A stretch of DNA of 64,000 nt from Pseudomonas sp. 14P_8.1_Bac3 (lineage in GTDB: Bacteria > Pseudomonadota > Gammaproteobacteria > Pseudomonadales > Pseudomonadaceae), in the NCBI RefSeq assembly GCF_025466085.1, contig NZ_JANLOD010000018.1, forward strand, positions 149,001 through 213,000. Reading direction: 5' to 3'. Under the pieces are notes generated by a model that was given only the letters and a program-made list of their open reading frames with translations, was not told the DNA's origin and made no database searches. Position numbers and translations under genes: made by a program. This document shows, one piece after another, positions 51,809 to 60,790 of this stretch (its first letter is position 1; every line of letters begins with the position of its first letter).

Positions 51809-54009
51809 TGAACACCTTCACCAAACCGATGGGCCAGCCGCTGGACCGGGTCGACGGCCACCTCAAAGTGACCGGCCAGGCCCGTTATGCCGGGGAGTTC
51901 GCCGAAGCAGGCTTGCTCCACGGCAGTGTCGTGTCCAGCACCATTGCGTGCGGCCGGGTGGTCAACATCGATGCATCGAAAGCCCTGGCGTTGCCCGGTG
52001 TGGTTGCGGTGATCGATCACACCCATCGTCCGCGCATCGCCAGTTACGACAAAAGCTATGAAGACGCGGACTCGGCCGATGGCTCGCCGTTCCGTCCGTT
52101 GTACAACGATCGGGTGCTCTACAGCGGACAACCGCTGGCATTGGTCGTCGCCGACAATCTGGAGCTGGCGCGCCATGCCGGCTCGCTGATCACGATTGAA
52201 TATGAAACCGAATCGCACCAGACCGATCTGCTGACGCTGCAAGGCGAAGCCCATCCGGCACCCGCCGAATTGCCCAAGCCTCGCGGGAATTTTCAGGCCG
52301 AATTCGCCGGTGCCGCCCTGAGCCTGGACCTGAATTACAGCACCCCGATCGAACACCACAACCCGATGGAGCCTCACGCCAGCACCGTGCTGTATCAGGC
52401 CGACGGCAGCCTGCACATCCACGACAAGACCCAGGGGCCGCAAAACTGTCAGTCCTATGTGCAGAAAGTCTTTGGCCTGGAGAAAGAACAGGTGCGGATT
52501 TTCGCTGCTTATGTCGGCGGTGCCTTCGGTTCCGGCCTGCGCCCGCAGTATCAATTGCCACTGGCGGTGATGGCCGCGCTGCACCTCAAGCGCTCAGTGC
52601 GCGTGACCCTGACCCGTCAGCAGATGTTCACCTTCGGCTATCGTCCGCGCACGCTGCAGCGCCTGCAATTGGGCGCGGCGGCTAACGGGCGTTTGCTGGC
52701 GGTGGCCCATACCGCCATTGGCCAGACTTCGCGCTTCGAGGATTTTACGGAACACGTGGTGGAGTGGAGCGGCATGCTTTACCACTGTGACCACGTGCAA
52801 TTGACCTACAAACTGGTGCCGCTCGACGTGTACACGCCACTGGACATGCGCGCGCCGGGCGCGGCGCTCGGGCTGATCGGGCTGGAATGTGCGATGGACG
52901 AGCTGGCCTGCGCTTTGGCGATCGATCCTGTCCAATTGCGCCTGATCAATTATGCCGAGCGCAATCAGAACGAAGACAAGCCCTACTCCAGTAAAGAATT
53001 GCGCGAATGCTATGCCCAAGGCGCCAAGCGCTTCGGCTGGGATCAGCGCAGTGCAGAGCCTCGCAGCATGCGCCGGAGCCAGCAACTGGTGGGCTGGGGC
53101 ATGGCCGGTGGCGTCTGGGAGGCGATGCAGCAGAAAGCCAGTGCCAAGGCGTCGCTCGACCAGCACGGCAAACTGACGGTCAGCAGCGCCACCACCGACA
53201 TCGGCACCGGAACCTACACGGTGATGACGCAAATTGCCGCACAGGCGTCAGGCGTTTCCGTGAAGGACGTCACCTTTGTCCTCGGCGATTCATCATTGCC
53301 CACGGCGCCGTTGCAGGGTGGGTCATTTACTGTGTCGTCAGTGGGCACCGCGGTCCAGCAAGCCTGCGAAGCGTTGCAGGAAAAACTGCTGGCGGTGGCG
53401 CGGCAAACCTCGGCAGCGTTCAGCGGCGTGACGTCGGAGCAGGCGGTTTTTGAAGACGGCCATCTGTTGTTCGACGAGGCGCGACTGTCCCTTGCCGATC
53501 TGGTCCGCGGCAGTGGCGAGGAGGTCATTGAAGTTCAGGTGAACGCCGAGCCGGACAAAAAACGCGAAGCCTATGCCACTGCAACACATTCGGCGGTGTT
53601 CGTCGAAGTGCTGGTGGATGAGGACCTGGGGACGGTGAGGGTCAATCGCGTGGTCAGCGCCATCGCGGCGGGCCGGGTGGTGAATCCAAAAATGGCCCGC
53701 AGCCAGATTCTCGGCGGCGTGGTGTGGGGCATCGGCATGGCCTTGCACGAAGAGACGCAGACCGACCATGCGCTGGGACGTCACATGAACCACAACCTGG
53801 CCGAATACCACATTCCGGTAAATGCCGACATCGGCGACATTGAGGTGCTTTTCGTCGATGAACACGATGAAATCGTCAACGCCCTCGGGTCCAAGGGCGT
53901 GGGCGAAATCGGCATTGTCGGGGTAGCGGCCGCCGTCGCCAACGCCATTTATCACGCCACCGGCAAACGGGTGAGGGATTTCCCCATCACCCTCGACAAG
54001 CTGCTCTAG
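51808..54009 (+). CDS. Aldehyde oxidoreductase molybdopterin subunit, PaoC-like
   Basis: The 733-residue catalytic subunit (E. coli PaoC 732). It opens DRVDGHLKVTGQARYAGEF, binds molybdopterin cytosine dinucleotide through segments including GGAFGSGLRPQ, MRAPGAALGLIG and GSFTVSSVGTAVQQAC, and ends with the active-site Glu in SKGVGEIGIVGVAAAVANAIYHATG. It probably oxidises a range of aldehydes to acids. No PaoD-type insertion chaperone or LysR regulator is adjacent, so maturation factors must come from elsewhere. Confidence 0.92.
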   Translation: MNTFTKPMGQPLDRVDGHLKVTGQARYAGEFAEAGLLHGSVVSSTIACGRVVNIDASKALALPGVVAVIDHTHRPRIASYDKSYEDADSADGSPFRPLYNDRVLYSGQPLALVVADNLELARHAGSLITIEYETESHQTDLLTLQGEAHPAPAELPKPRGNFQAEFAGAALSLDLNYSTPIEHHNPMEPHASTVLYQADGSLHIHDKTQGPQNCQSYVQKVFGLEKEQVRIFAAYVGGAFGSGLRPQYQLPLAVMAALHLKRSVRVTLTRQQMFTFGYRPRTLQRLQLGAAANGRLLAVAHTAIGQTSRFEDFTEHVVEWSGMLYHCDHVQLTYKLVPLDVYTPLDMRAPGAALGLIGLECAMDELACALAIDPVQLRLINYAERNQNEDKPYSSKELRECYAQGAKRFGWDQRSAEPRSMRRSQQLVGWGMAGGVWEAMQQKASAKASLDQHGKLTVSSATTDIGTGTYTVMTQIAAQASGVSVKDVTFVLGDSSLPTAPLQGGSFTVSSVGTAVQQACEALQEKLLAVARQTSAAFSGVTSEQAVFEDGHLLFDEARLSLADLVRGSGEEVIEVQVNAEPDKKREAYATATHSAVFVEVLVDEDLGTVRVNRVVSAIAAGRVVNPKMARSQILGGVVWGIGMALHEETQTDHALGRHMNHNLAEYHIPVNADIGDIEVLFVDEHDEIVNALGSKGVGEIGIVGVAAAVANAIYHATGKRVRDFPITLDKLL

Positions 54010-55244
54010 ACCTTGGCTTCCTGCGCCGGCACATGCATGCGGTCGCGGTTGGCCAGGGTCGGGAACAGCTTGATCCAGACCCCGGTCACGACCAGGGTGC
54101 CGATGCCGCCCATGACCACCGCCGGCACTGTGCCGAACCAGTGGGCGGTGAGGCCGGACTCGAACTCGCCCAACTGGTTCGAAGCGCCGATGAACAGCCC
54201 GTTGACGGCGCTAACGCGGCCGCGCATTTCATCCGGCGTTTCCAGTTGCACGAAGGACGCGCGGATCACCATGCTGATCATGTCCGCTGCGCCCAATACC
54301 ACCAGCACCGCCAACGAGAACCAGAACGAGGTCGACAGGCCGAACGCGATGGTCGCCACGCCGAACACGCCGACGGCGGTGAACATCACCCGACCGACCT
54401 TGCGATCCACAGAAAACCGCGCCAGCCAGAGCGACATCAATAACGCCCCGACGGCCGGCGCCGAGCGCAGCAGGCCCAGGCCCCACGGCCCGGTCAGCAG
54501 AATGTCCTTGGCGAATACCGGCAGCAACGCCGTCGCGCCGCCGAGGAGTACGGCAAACAGATCCAGGGAAATCGCTCCGAGAATATCCGGACGGCTGCGA
54601 ATGAAACGAATCCCGGCCAACAGTGAATCCAGGGTCGCCTTGCCTTTGTTCAGCGGCGTTTGTCGGGCGGGCAGGTTGAGCATCAGCAGGCAGGCGATCA
54701 CGTACAGGATCACCGTCGGCCCATAAACCCAGACGGTGCCGAAGGCGTAGAGCAAACCGCCGAGGGCCGGGGCGACGATGGTGGCCGATTGTTGCGCCGA
54801 TTGCGCGGCGGCAACGGCACGGGGGAACAGCGCCGGGGGCACGATGCTCGGCAGCAGCGCCTGGGTGGTCGGCATTTCGAAGGAGCGGGCGGCGCCGAGC
54901 AGAAACGCCAGGATGAAGATCATCTCCCGGGTGACGTGGCCGGTAGCGCCGCCAATCGCCAGGGTCAGCGCAATCAATGCCTGCACCGACTGACAGATGG
55001 CCGCGACCTTGCGTCGATCATAGCGGTCCGCGACATGCCCGGTGTGCAGCATGAACAGCACTCGCGGGGCAAATTCCACCAGACCGACCAGGCCCAGGTC
55101 CAGCACGTTGCCGGTCAGTTGATAGAGGTTCCAGCCAATGGCCACGGTGAGCATTTGAAAGCCGCTGGCGGTGAACACCCGAGCCAGCCAGAACGCGATG
55201 AAAGGGCGGTGATGACGTAACAGCAGGGGCGCTTGGCTGGGCAT
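54006..55244 (-). CDS. MFS exporter (MFS_3/EntS-like)
   Basis: A 412-residue 12-helix transporter. Loop 2-3 reads GHVADRYDRRKVAAIC, and LLSALFAVL-type helices and MVIRASFVQLETPDEMRGRVSAVNGLFIGASNQLGEFESG place it in the EntS-like/DUF894 group that exports siderophores or drugs. The ATG at 55244 is favoured over a TTG at 55253. Its 3' end overlaps the aldehyde-oxidase operon by 4 bases, tail to tail. Confidence 0.85.
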   Translation of the reverse strand: MPSQAPLLLRHHRPFIAFWLARVFTASGFQMLTVAIGWNLYQLTGNVLDLGLVGLVEFAPRVLFMLHTGHVADRYDRRKVAAICQSVQALIALTLAIGGATGHVTREMIFILAFLLGAARSFEMPTTQALLPSIVPPALFPRAVAAAQSAQQSATIVAPALGGLLYAFGTVWVYGPTVILYVIACLLMLNLPARQTPLNKGKATLDSLLAGIRFIRSRPDILGAISLDLFAVLLGGATALLPVFAKDILLTGPWGLGLLRSAPAVGALLMSLWLARFSVDRKVGRVMFTAVGVFGVATIAFGLSTSFWFSLAVLVVLGAADMISMVIRASFVQLETPDEMRGRVSAVNGLFIGASNQLGEFESGLTAHWFGTVPAVVMGGIGTLVVTGVWIKLFPTLANRDRMHVPAQEAKV

Positions 55245-55349
55245 CTGAGGCAAATCGTGAGCAAGGGGAAAGGCGAGGTTATCACCAACCTGTAACCAGA
55301 AGTTGCGGCGCCGGAAAATTCAGTTAGCAAGACATCTATCCGCAATTCC

Positions 55350-55440
55350 CTGTGGGAGCGGGCTTGCTCGCGAATGCGTGGCATCAAACAACGTGTGTAT
55401 CGACTGACATGGCGCTTTCGCGAGCAAGCCCGCTCCCACA
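55350..55440. repeat. Paired inverted REP element (REPIN-like)
   Basis: CTGTGGGAGCGGGCTTGCTC and its inverse around a spacer with GTGTATCGACTGACATGGCGC, in the MFS-cioA divergent gap, upstream of the ANR box. Confidence 0.88.
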
Positions 55441-55532
55441 ACTGAATAGGCAACGGTTGCTGAGACAACCTGTCACGCGGCAAAAGACCACACCGTCCAT
55501 CGTCAAAAACCGGACTACTCTTTCACCCATGC

Positions 55533-55546
55533 TTGATCCAGATCAA
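55533..55546. promoter_or_regulatory. Perfect ANR/FNR box before cioA
   Basis: TTGATCCAGATCAA matches the FNR/ANR consensus TTGAT-N4-ATCAA exactly, about 160 bases before the cioA start. In Pseudomonas aeruginosa ANR represses cioAB at low oxygen, so this is probably an oxygen-responsive control site. The leader between it and cioA holds no gene. Confidence 0.82.
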
Positions 55547-55707
55547 AGCCATTCGTGGAATTGATTCGGCGGCCAGATGGCCAGACTCCCTACGTTGTGA
55601 TGTTGGTAAAAAAAGAACGAATTGAAATTCGCCACACTCCATATCCGTGGGGGCAGTGGGTGCAGGCCGCAAGCCTTCAGCCGGTATTACCTGACAGAGG
55701 AAGACTT

Positions 55708-57147
55708 ATGTTCGGTTTGGAGGCGCTTGATCTCGCCCGAATTCAGTTCGCGTTCACCATCTCGTTCCACATCCTGTTCCCGGCCATCACCATCGGCCTG
55801 GCGAGTTACCTGGCGGTACTCGAAGGCCTGTGGCTGAAAACCCACAACGACACTTACCGCGACCTCTACCACTTCTGGTCGAAGATCTTTGCCGTCAACT
55901 TCGGCATGGGCGTGGTCTCGGGGCTGGTCATGGCCTATCAGTTCGGCACCAACTGGAGCCGCTTTTCGGACTTCGCCGGTTCCGTGACCGGGCCGTTGCT
56001 GACCTACGAAGTGCTGACCGCGTTCTTCCTTGAAGCCGGGTTCCTGGGGGTGATGCTGTTCGGCTGGAACAAAGTCGGGCGCAACCTGCACTTTTTCGCC
56101 ACGGTCATGGTGGCCATCGGCACGCTGATCTCTACCTTCTGGATTCTTGCCTCCAACAGCTGGATGCAAACCCCGCAGGGCTACGAGATCATCAACGGCC
56201 AGGTCATCCCCACCGACTGGCTGGCGGTGATCTTCAATCCGTCGTTCCCCTACCGCCTCATGCACATGGCCACGGCCGCCTTCGTCGCCACGGCCTTCTT
56301 CGTCGGCTCCTCGGCGGCGTGGCATCTGTTGCGCGGCAAGGACAACCCGGCGATCCGCACCATGCTCTCGATGGCGATGTGGATGGCCCTGATCGTGGCG
56401 CCGATCCAGGCGGTGATCGGTGACTTCCATGGGCTGAACACACTTGAGCATCAGCCCGCAAAGATTGCCGCGATCGAAGGTCACTGGGAAAACGTTGGCG
56501 ATGAGCCGACACCGTTGATCCTGTTCGGCTGGCCGGACATGAAAGCCGAGAAAACCAAATTCGCTGTCGAAATCCCGTACCTGGGCAGCCTGATTCTCAC
56601 TCACTCGCTGGATAAGCAGGTGCCGGCGCTCAAGGAATTTCCGCCCGAGGATCGGCCGAATTCGACCATCGTGTTCTGGTCGTTCCGGGTCATGGTCGGC
56701 CTGGGCTTGTTGATGATCTTCACCGGTTTGTGGAGCCTGTGGCTGCGTAAACGCGACAAGCTGTACACCTCGCGGCCGTTTCTATACCTGGCATTGTGGA
56801 TGGGCCCGTCCGGCCTGATCGCGATTCTCGCCGGCTGGTTCACCACGGAAATCGGCCGTCAGCCGTGGGTGGTCTACGGGCTGATGCGCACGGCGGATGC
56901 GTCTTCCAATCACAGCTTCATGCAAATGAGCATCACGCTGGTGCTGTTCGTGGTGGTGTATTTCGTCCTGTTCGGTACCGGTCTTGGTTACATGATGCGT
57001 CTGGTGCGCAAAGGGCCGACGATGCACGAGGCCGAGGAAACGCCGGATGGTGGTCCGGGCAGGAAACGCACGCCGGCGCGTCCGCTGTCCGCCGCCGACG
57101 ATCCTGCCGACGCCAATCACGGCCCCAGCCTGAAACAGGAGAGTTGA
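55708..57147 (+). CDS. cioA: Cyanide-insensitive quinol oxidase subunit I
   Basis: The heme-bearing subunit of a bd-type quinol oxidase. The 479-residue membrane protein has ARIQFAFTISFHILFPAITIGLA (heme ligand His), GLVMAYQFGTNWSRFSDFAG and a short Q-loop, the trait of the CIO branch compared with E. coli CydA. GWFTTEIGRQPWVVYG lies near the quinol site. It reduces oxygen to water at the inner membrane and resists cyanide. ATG 55708 follows AGAGGAAG; an in-frame open stretch from 55555 is not part of the protein. Confidence 0.94.
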   Translation: MFGLEALDLARIQFAFTISFHILFPAITIGLASYLAVLEGLWLKTHNDTYRDLYHFWSKIFAVNFGMGVVSGLVMAYQFGTNWSRFSDFAGSVTGPLLTYEVLTAFFLEAGFLGVMLFGWNKVGRNLHFFATVMVAIGTLISTFWILASNSWMQTPQGYEIINGQVIPTDWLAVIFNPSFPYRLMHMATAAFVATAFFVGSSAAWHLLRGKDNPAIRTMLSMAMWMALIVAPIQAVIGDFHGLNTLEHQPAKIAAIEGHWENVGDEPTPLILFGWPDMKAEKTKFAVEIPYLGSLILTHSLDKQVPALKEFPPEDRPNSTIVFWSFRVMVGLGLLMIFTGLWSLWLRKRDKLYTSRPFLYLALWMGPSGLIAILAGWFTTEIGRQPWVVYGLMRTADASSNHSFMQMSITLVLFVVVYFVLFGTGLGYMMRLVRKGPTMHEAEETPDGGPGRKRTPARPLSAADDPADANHGPSLKQES

Positions 57148-57150
57148 GTC

Positions 57151-58158
57151 ATGGGTATTGATCTTCCGCTGATCTGGGCCGTGATCATCATCTTCGGCAT
57201 CATGATGTACGTGGTCATGGACGGTTTCGACCTGGGGATCGGGATTCTCTTCCCGTTCATCCCCGGCAAGACCGACCGTGACGTGATGATGAACACCGTC
57301 GCGCCGGTCTGGGACGGCAACGAAACCTGGCTGGTGCTGGGTGGCGCAGCGTTGTTCGGCGCCTTCCCGCTGGCTTATTCGGTGGTGCTCTCGGCGTTGT
57401 ACCTGCCGCTGATTTTCATGTTGATCGGGCTGATCTTTCGCGGCGTGGCGTTCGAGTTCCGTTTCAAGGCCAAGGATGACAAACGCCATCTGTGGGACAA
57501 GGCGTTCATCGGCGGGTCGGTGGCTGCCACGTTCTTCCAGGGCGTGGCGTTAGGCGCGTTCATCGATGGGCTGCCGGTGGTCAACCGACAATTTGCCGGG
57601 GGCTCACTGGACTGGCTGACGCCATTCACCCTGTTCTGCGGTGTGGCACTGGTGGTGGCTTACGCGCTGCTCGGCTGCACCTGGCTGATCATGAAAACCG
57701 AGGGCAAGTTGCAGGAGCAGATGCACGACCTGGCGCGGCCATTGGCGTTCGTGGTGCTGGCGGTGATCGGCATCGTCAGTATCTGGACGCCGCTGGCTCA
57801 TGCGGAGATTGCCGCGCGCTGGTTCACCCTGCCGAACCTGTTCTGGTTCCTGCCGGTGCCGATCCTGGTGCTGGTGACCATGTACGGGCTGATCCGCGCC
57901 GTGGCTCGCAACGCCCATTACACGCCGTTCCTGCTGACGCTGGTGCTGATTTTTCTCGGCTACAGCGGTCTGGGCATCAGCCTGTGGCCGAACATCGTGC
58001 CGCCGTCGATCTCGATCTGGGATGCCGCCGCGCCACCGCAAAGCCAGGGCTTCATGCTGGTCGGGACGTTGTTCATCATCCCGTTCATCCTGGGGTACAC
58101 CTTCTGGAGCTACTACGTGTTCCGCGGCAAGGTGACCCATGAAGACGGGTATCACTAG
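57151..58158 (+). CDS. cioB: Cyanide-insensitive quinol oxidase subunit II
   Basis: A 335-residue membrane subunit (LPLIWAVIIIFGIMMYVVMDGFDLGIGILFPF; WDGNETWLVLGGAALFGAFP are family signatures). It pairs with CioA to form the oxidase. It starts 3 bases after the cioA stop, with AGGAGAG ahead of the ATG, confirming an operon. Confidence 0.95.
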   Translation: MGIDLPLIWAVIIIFGIMMYVVMDGFDLGIGILFPFIPGKTDRDVMMNTVAPVWDGNETWLVLGGAALFGAFPLAYSVVLSALYLPLIFMLIGLIFRGVAFEFRFKAKDDKRHLWDKAFIGGSVAATFFQGVALGAFIDGLPVVNRQFAGGSLDWLTPFTLFCGVALVVAYALLGCTWLIMKTEGKLQEQMHDLARPLAFVVLAVIGIVSIWTPLAHAEIAARWFTLPNLFWFLPVPILVLVTMYGLIRAVARNAHYTPFLLTLVLIFLGYSGLGISLWPNIVPPSISIWDAAAPPQSQGFMLVGTLFIIPFILGYTFWSYYVFRGKVTHEDGYH

Positions 58159-58212
58159 TCCATGCGGCAATGGCGCAAGGTTGATCCTTGCGCCATCTCA
58201 GAGGAGATCTCG

Positions 58213-58383
58213 ATGATGGCTGGAAAACCTTCCTTGCGGGACATCGAAGCCGCAGAGAAAAAACCGCTGTGGCAGCGACTCGGCTGGCTGGCGATGATCT
58301 GGACCGGCAGCGTGGTAGCGCTGTTCATCGTCGCCAGCCTGATGCGCATGTTCATGAATGCTGCAGGCCTGTCGACCCACTGA
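58213..58383 (+). CDS. DUF2474 small membrane protein, third oxidase subunit (CydX-like)
   Basis: A 56-residue single-helix protein: a polar start (SLRDIEAAEKKPLWQRLGW) and one membrane segment LAMIWTGSVVALFIVASLM. DUF2474 proteins accompany cioAB as CydX-like accessory subunits. The ATG at 58213 follows AGAGGAGAT; the next codon is also ATG. Confidence 0.85.
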   Translation: MMAGKPSLRDIEAAEKKPLWQRLGWLAMIWTGSVVALFIVASLMRMFMNAAGLSTH

Positions 58384-58443
58384 AGACCTCAGCCCGCTTG
58401 TGCCGCGCGCTGGCGAACGCGTTCTGCGTTTATTTCCGGGCTT

Positions 58444-59568
58444 TTATTTCCGCGCTTTGAGGATCACGAACTTGGGCGTGGCCGCCACTTGTTCGACACC
58501 GCGGAATAACCGTGCCAGCTTGCTGTGATAACCCAGATGACGATTGCCGACGATGTACAGCGCGCCGCCGACTACCAGCGCTTCCCGGGCCTGCTGGAAC
58601 ATTCGCCAGGCGAGAAAGTCGCCCACCACTTGCTGCTGGTGAAACGGTGGGTTGCACAGCACCACGTCGAGTGATTGCGTTTCCTGCCCGGCCAGGCCGT
58701 CGCCGGCACGCACGATGACCTCCCGGTCGCCCAGTGCGGCGTGCCAGTTTTCGGCCGCCGACTGCACGGCCATAAACGACTCGTCCACCAGCGTGTAGTG
58801 CGCCTCGGGATTCTGCAGGGCGCTGGCAATGGCCAGCACGCCGTTGCCGCAACCGAGGTCGGCCACCCGCGCCGTTCCGAGATTCTTCGGCAAATGCGGA
58901 AGAAATGCCCGGGTGCCGATGTCCAGCCCTTCGCGGCAAAACACGTTGGCATGGTTGAGCAGCTCGATAGCCGGCGCGTCGAGTCGATAACGGGTCGGAT
59001 ACGGGGACGTCGCCGGAGCCTTGGCTTCAGCCGTGGCGATCAGCAGTCGAGCCTTTTTCACCGCCAATGAGGCTTGCACCGGGCCGATGTAGCACTCCAG
59101 TAAATCCCCGGCGGCACGTGGCAGGTGCTTGATCATGGCGCCGGCGATCACTTGGGCACCGGGTGCCAGTTGGCCTTGCAGGCGAATCAATTGTTCTTCC
59201 AGCAGCGCCAGGGTTTTGGGGACGCGGATCAGCACCCGGTCAAACGGGCCGCTGAACGCTTCGCTGGCCGGTACGCTCGGCACGGCATCAAACGCCTGCC
59301 CGTTGCGGATCAGATTCTTTTCCAGGCCCTGAAAGGCCAGGAACGAGTCGCCGCTGCTGGTGACCTGTACCTTGCCCGCCAGGCTGGCGGCCAACGCCCC
59401 GAAACTGTCGTTGAGCACCAAAACCCGCATATCCGGATCCGGCTGTTGTTCGGCCAGGTGATGGAGCAGGTATTCGTCGGCTGCATCGAAGGCTTGCAGC
59501 GGTTCGTTCTGCTGTTCTGGCTGGCGGATCAGGTCGAGGCGGGCGAAGGGTGTTTCGAGCAAAGGCAT
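58444..59568 (-). CDS. rlmG: 23S rRNA (guanine-N2) methyltransferase RlmG
   Basis: A 374-residue SAM-dependent methyltransferase with a duplicated domain layout, modifying G1835 of 23S rRNA in E. coli (RlmG 378 aa). SAM-binding VADLGCGNGVLAIASA and catalytic CNPPFH are present. RsmC is the close alternative, but length and N-terminal domain favour RlmG. The ATG at 59568 (MPLLETPFARLDL) is chosen over an upstream ATG at 59628. Confidence 0.88.
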   Translation of the reverse strand: MPLLETPFARLDLIRQPEQQNEPLQAFDAADEYLLHHLAEQQPDPDMRVLVLNDSFGALAASLAGKVQVTSSGDSFLAFQGLEKNLIRNGQAFDAVPSVPASEAFSGPFDRVLIRVPKTLALLEEQLIRLQGQLAPGAQVIAGAMIKHLPRAAGDLLECYIGPVQASLAVKKARLLIATAEAKAPATSPYPTRYRLDAPAIELLNHANVFCREGLDIGTRAFLPHLPKNLGTARVADLGCGNGVLAIASALQNPEAHYTLVDESFMAVQSAAENWHAALGDREVIVRAGDGLAGQETQSLDVVLCNPPFHQQQVVGDFLAWRMFQQAREALVVGGALYIVGNRHLGYHSKLARLFRGVEQVAATPKFVILKARK

Positions 59569-59724
59569 GGGGCGGGGCTCTGGGTGATCAACGGGAATCC
59601 CGCGGCCCAGGGGCGTTGTAGCGGGCAAGACGGTCCGAGTGTACTGCGTCGCGATGGTCTACGCGTCATCACTCTGGAGGTGCCGCAAATGTTACGTTTT
59701 TTTCTTTTGGATTACTCGCAGGTT

Positions 59725-60462
59725 TTATCGATTCGGTATTGAAGAGCTATTGAGGTAGCCCGCCTTGATGGCCGCGATGATTGCCGAGATCTTGTTGGCA
59801 GCACCGAGCTTTCCCATCGCACTTTGCATGTGGAAATGGATCGTACGCGCACTCAGGTTGAGAATTCTGGCGCTTTCATCTGCGGTCTTGCCAGCGGCCG
59901 CCAGTTCCAACACATCGACTTCACGGGGAGATAAATGCGCGGCAGTGGATATCAACGGTTTCCTGGGCAACGATTGCAGGGCCAGCTCATGCAGATGACG
60001 GCCCATGAAGACCGAGAAACCAAGATTTTCATACAGTTCCATTGGGGTAATCGGGCAGTGGCTTCTGGCGAGACTCAGAATGCTGCACAGGCCGCTTTCC
60101 TCGTCATGCAGCGCCTGCGACCAGCCATGCTGCAATCCCCGTGATTCCAGTTCGTGCCACAACGACGGTACGTTGGCGAAAAGTTGTTCATTCCATAACA
60201 CCGGAAGCATGGATTGATTGCAATGTGCTACTACTGGATCAATTGGGCCGAAGTTCTTTTTTTGATATTCGCTGTTCCATCCGATCGGGAAATTGTTTCG
60301 TGTAACCGTTTTGGCTGGAGTGTTTTTTGTCTGATAAGTGGTTGAAAAGGCGACAAATTTAAAACCGATATTTTTTGCAAAGCTGAGTGCGACCCGATAT
60401 GCGGTATCGATATCCGTAGTGCACGACAGTTGGGTAAGTTGGGACTCCTTCCAGCGCTCCAT
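59725..60462 (-). CDS. ppoR: LuxR solo with AHL-binding domain, PpoR-like
   Basis: A 245-residue quorum-sensing regulator without a luxI gene in the window. Residues 1-~165 form an autoinducer-binding domain with all six usual ligand-contact residues: Trp62, Tyr66, Asp75, Pro76, Trp90 and Gly113. The LuxR helix-turn-helix (LSPREVDVLELAAAGKTADESARIL) keeps the conserved Glu, Leu and Gly. The neighbourhood cio-rlmG-luxR-fpr-mscL-radA matches the P. putida PpoR locus as I remember it. GGAG lies 6 bases before ATG 60462 (60465 is the alternative). Base composition is lower in GC than the neighbours. Confidence 0.87.
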   Translation of the reverse strand: MERWKESQLTQLSCTTDIDTAYRVALSFAKNIGFKFVAFSTTYQTKNTPAKTVTRNNFPIGWNSEYQKKNFGPIDPVVAHCNQSMLPVLWNEQLFANVPSLWHELESRGLQHGWSQALHDEESGLCSILSLARSHCPITPMELYENLGFSVFMGRHLHELALQSLPRKPLISTAAHLSPREVDVLELAAAGKTADESARILNLSARTIHFHMQSAMGKLGAANKISAIIAAIKAGYLNSSSIPNR

Positions 60463-60499
60463 CATGTTCTCCGAAAAGGTCTGTCGTACGAGGTACAAG

Positions 60500-60547
60500 T
60501 CTTGGATCCAAGATCCTGTAAGCTTTGAAGTGTAGGATGATTCCTAC
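60500..60547. promoter_or_regulatory. Two palindromes upstream of the LuxR gene
   Basis: TCTTGGATCCAAGA (60500-60513) is a perfect 14-bp palindrome, and GTAGGA-TGAT-TCCTAC (60532-60547) is a second inverted repeat. They lie 38-85 bases before the LuxR start. Neither matches the lux-box consensus closely. The 328-base gap to fpr is unusually AT-rich and holds no gene. Confidence 0.45.
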
Positions 60548-60790
60548 GTTAAAGTGAGAATTTTTGGCTTTACCAAACCGTTAAAATTTAAATTTTAGGT
60601 TCTATCAACAATATGTTGATCTTCATGTAATAACTGACGCTTTGTATTGATCAGAGTAATAGCTCTAATGTTCGCCACTATTGATAATCGACGTATTTGA
60701 AAAATCAATATTAAAAGACACTACAAATCATCGGTGTTTAACGCACGTGCTTTGCGGGACACTAGAGCTACCTGTCCAACGGAGCGCCCC

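Noticed and set aside
60500..60513. Classical lux box upstream of the LuxR gene
   Set aside because: The palindrome is 14 bp and lacks the CT-N12-AG spaced arms of the lux-box consensus; kept only as an unassigned palindrome.
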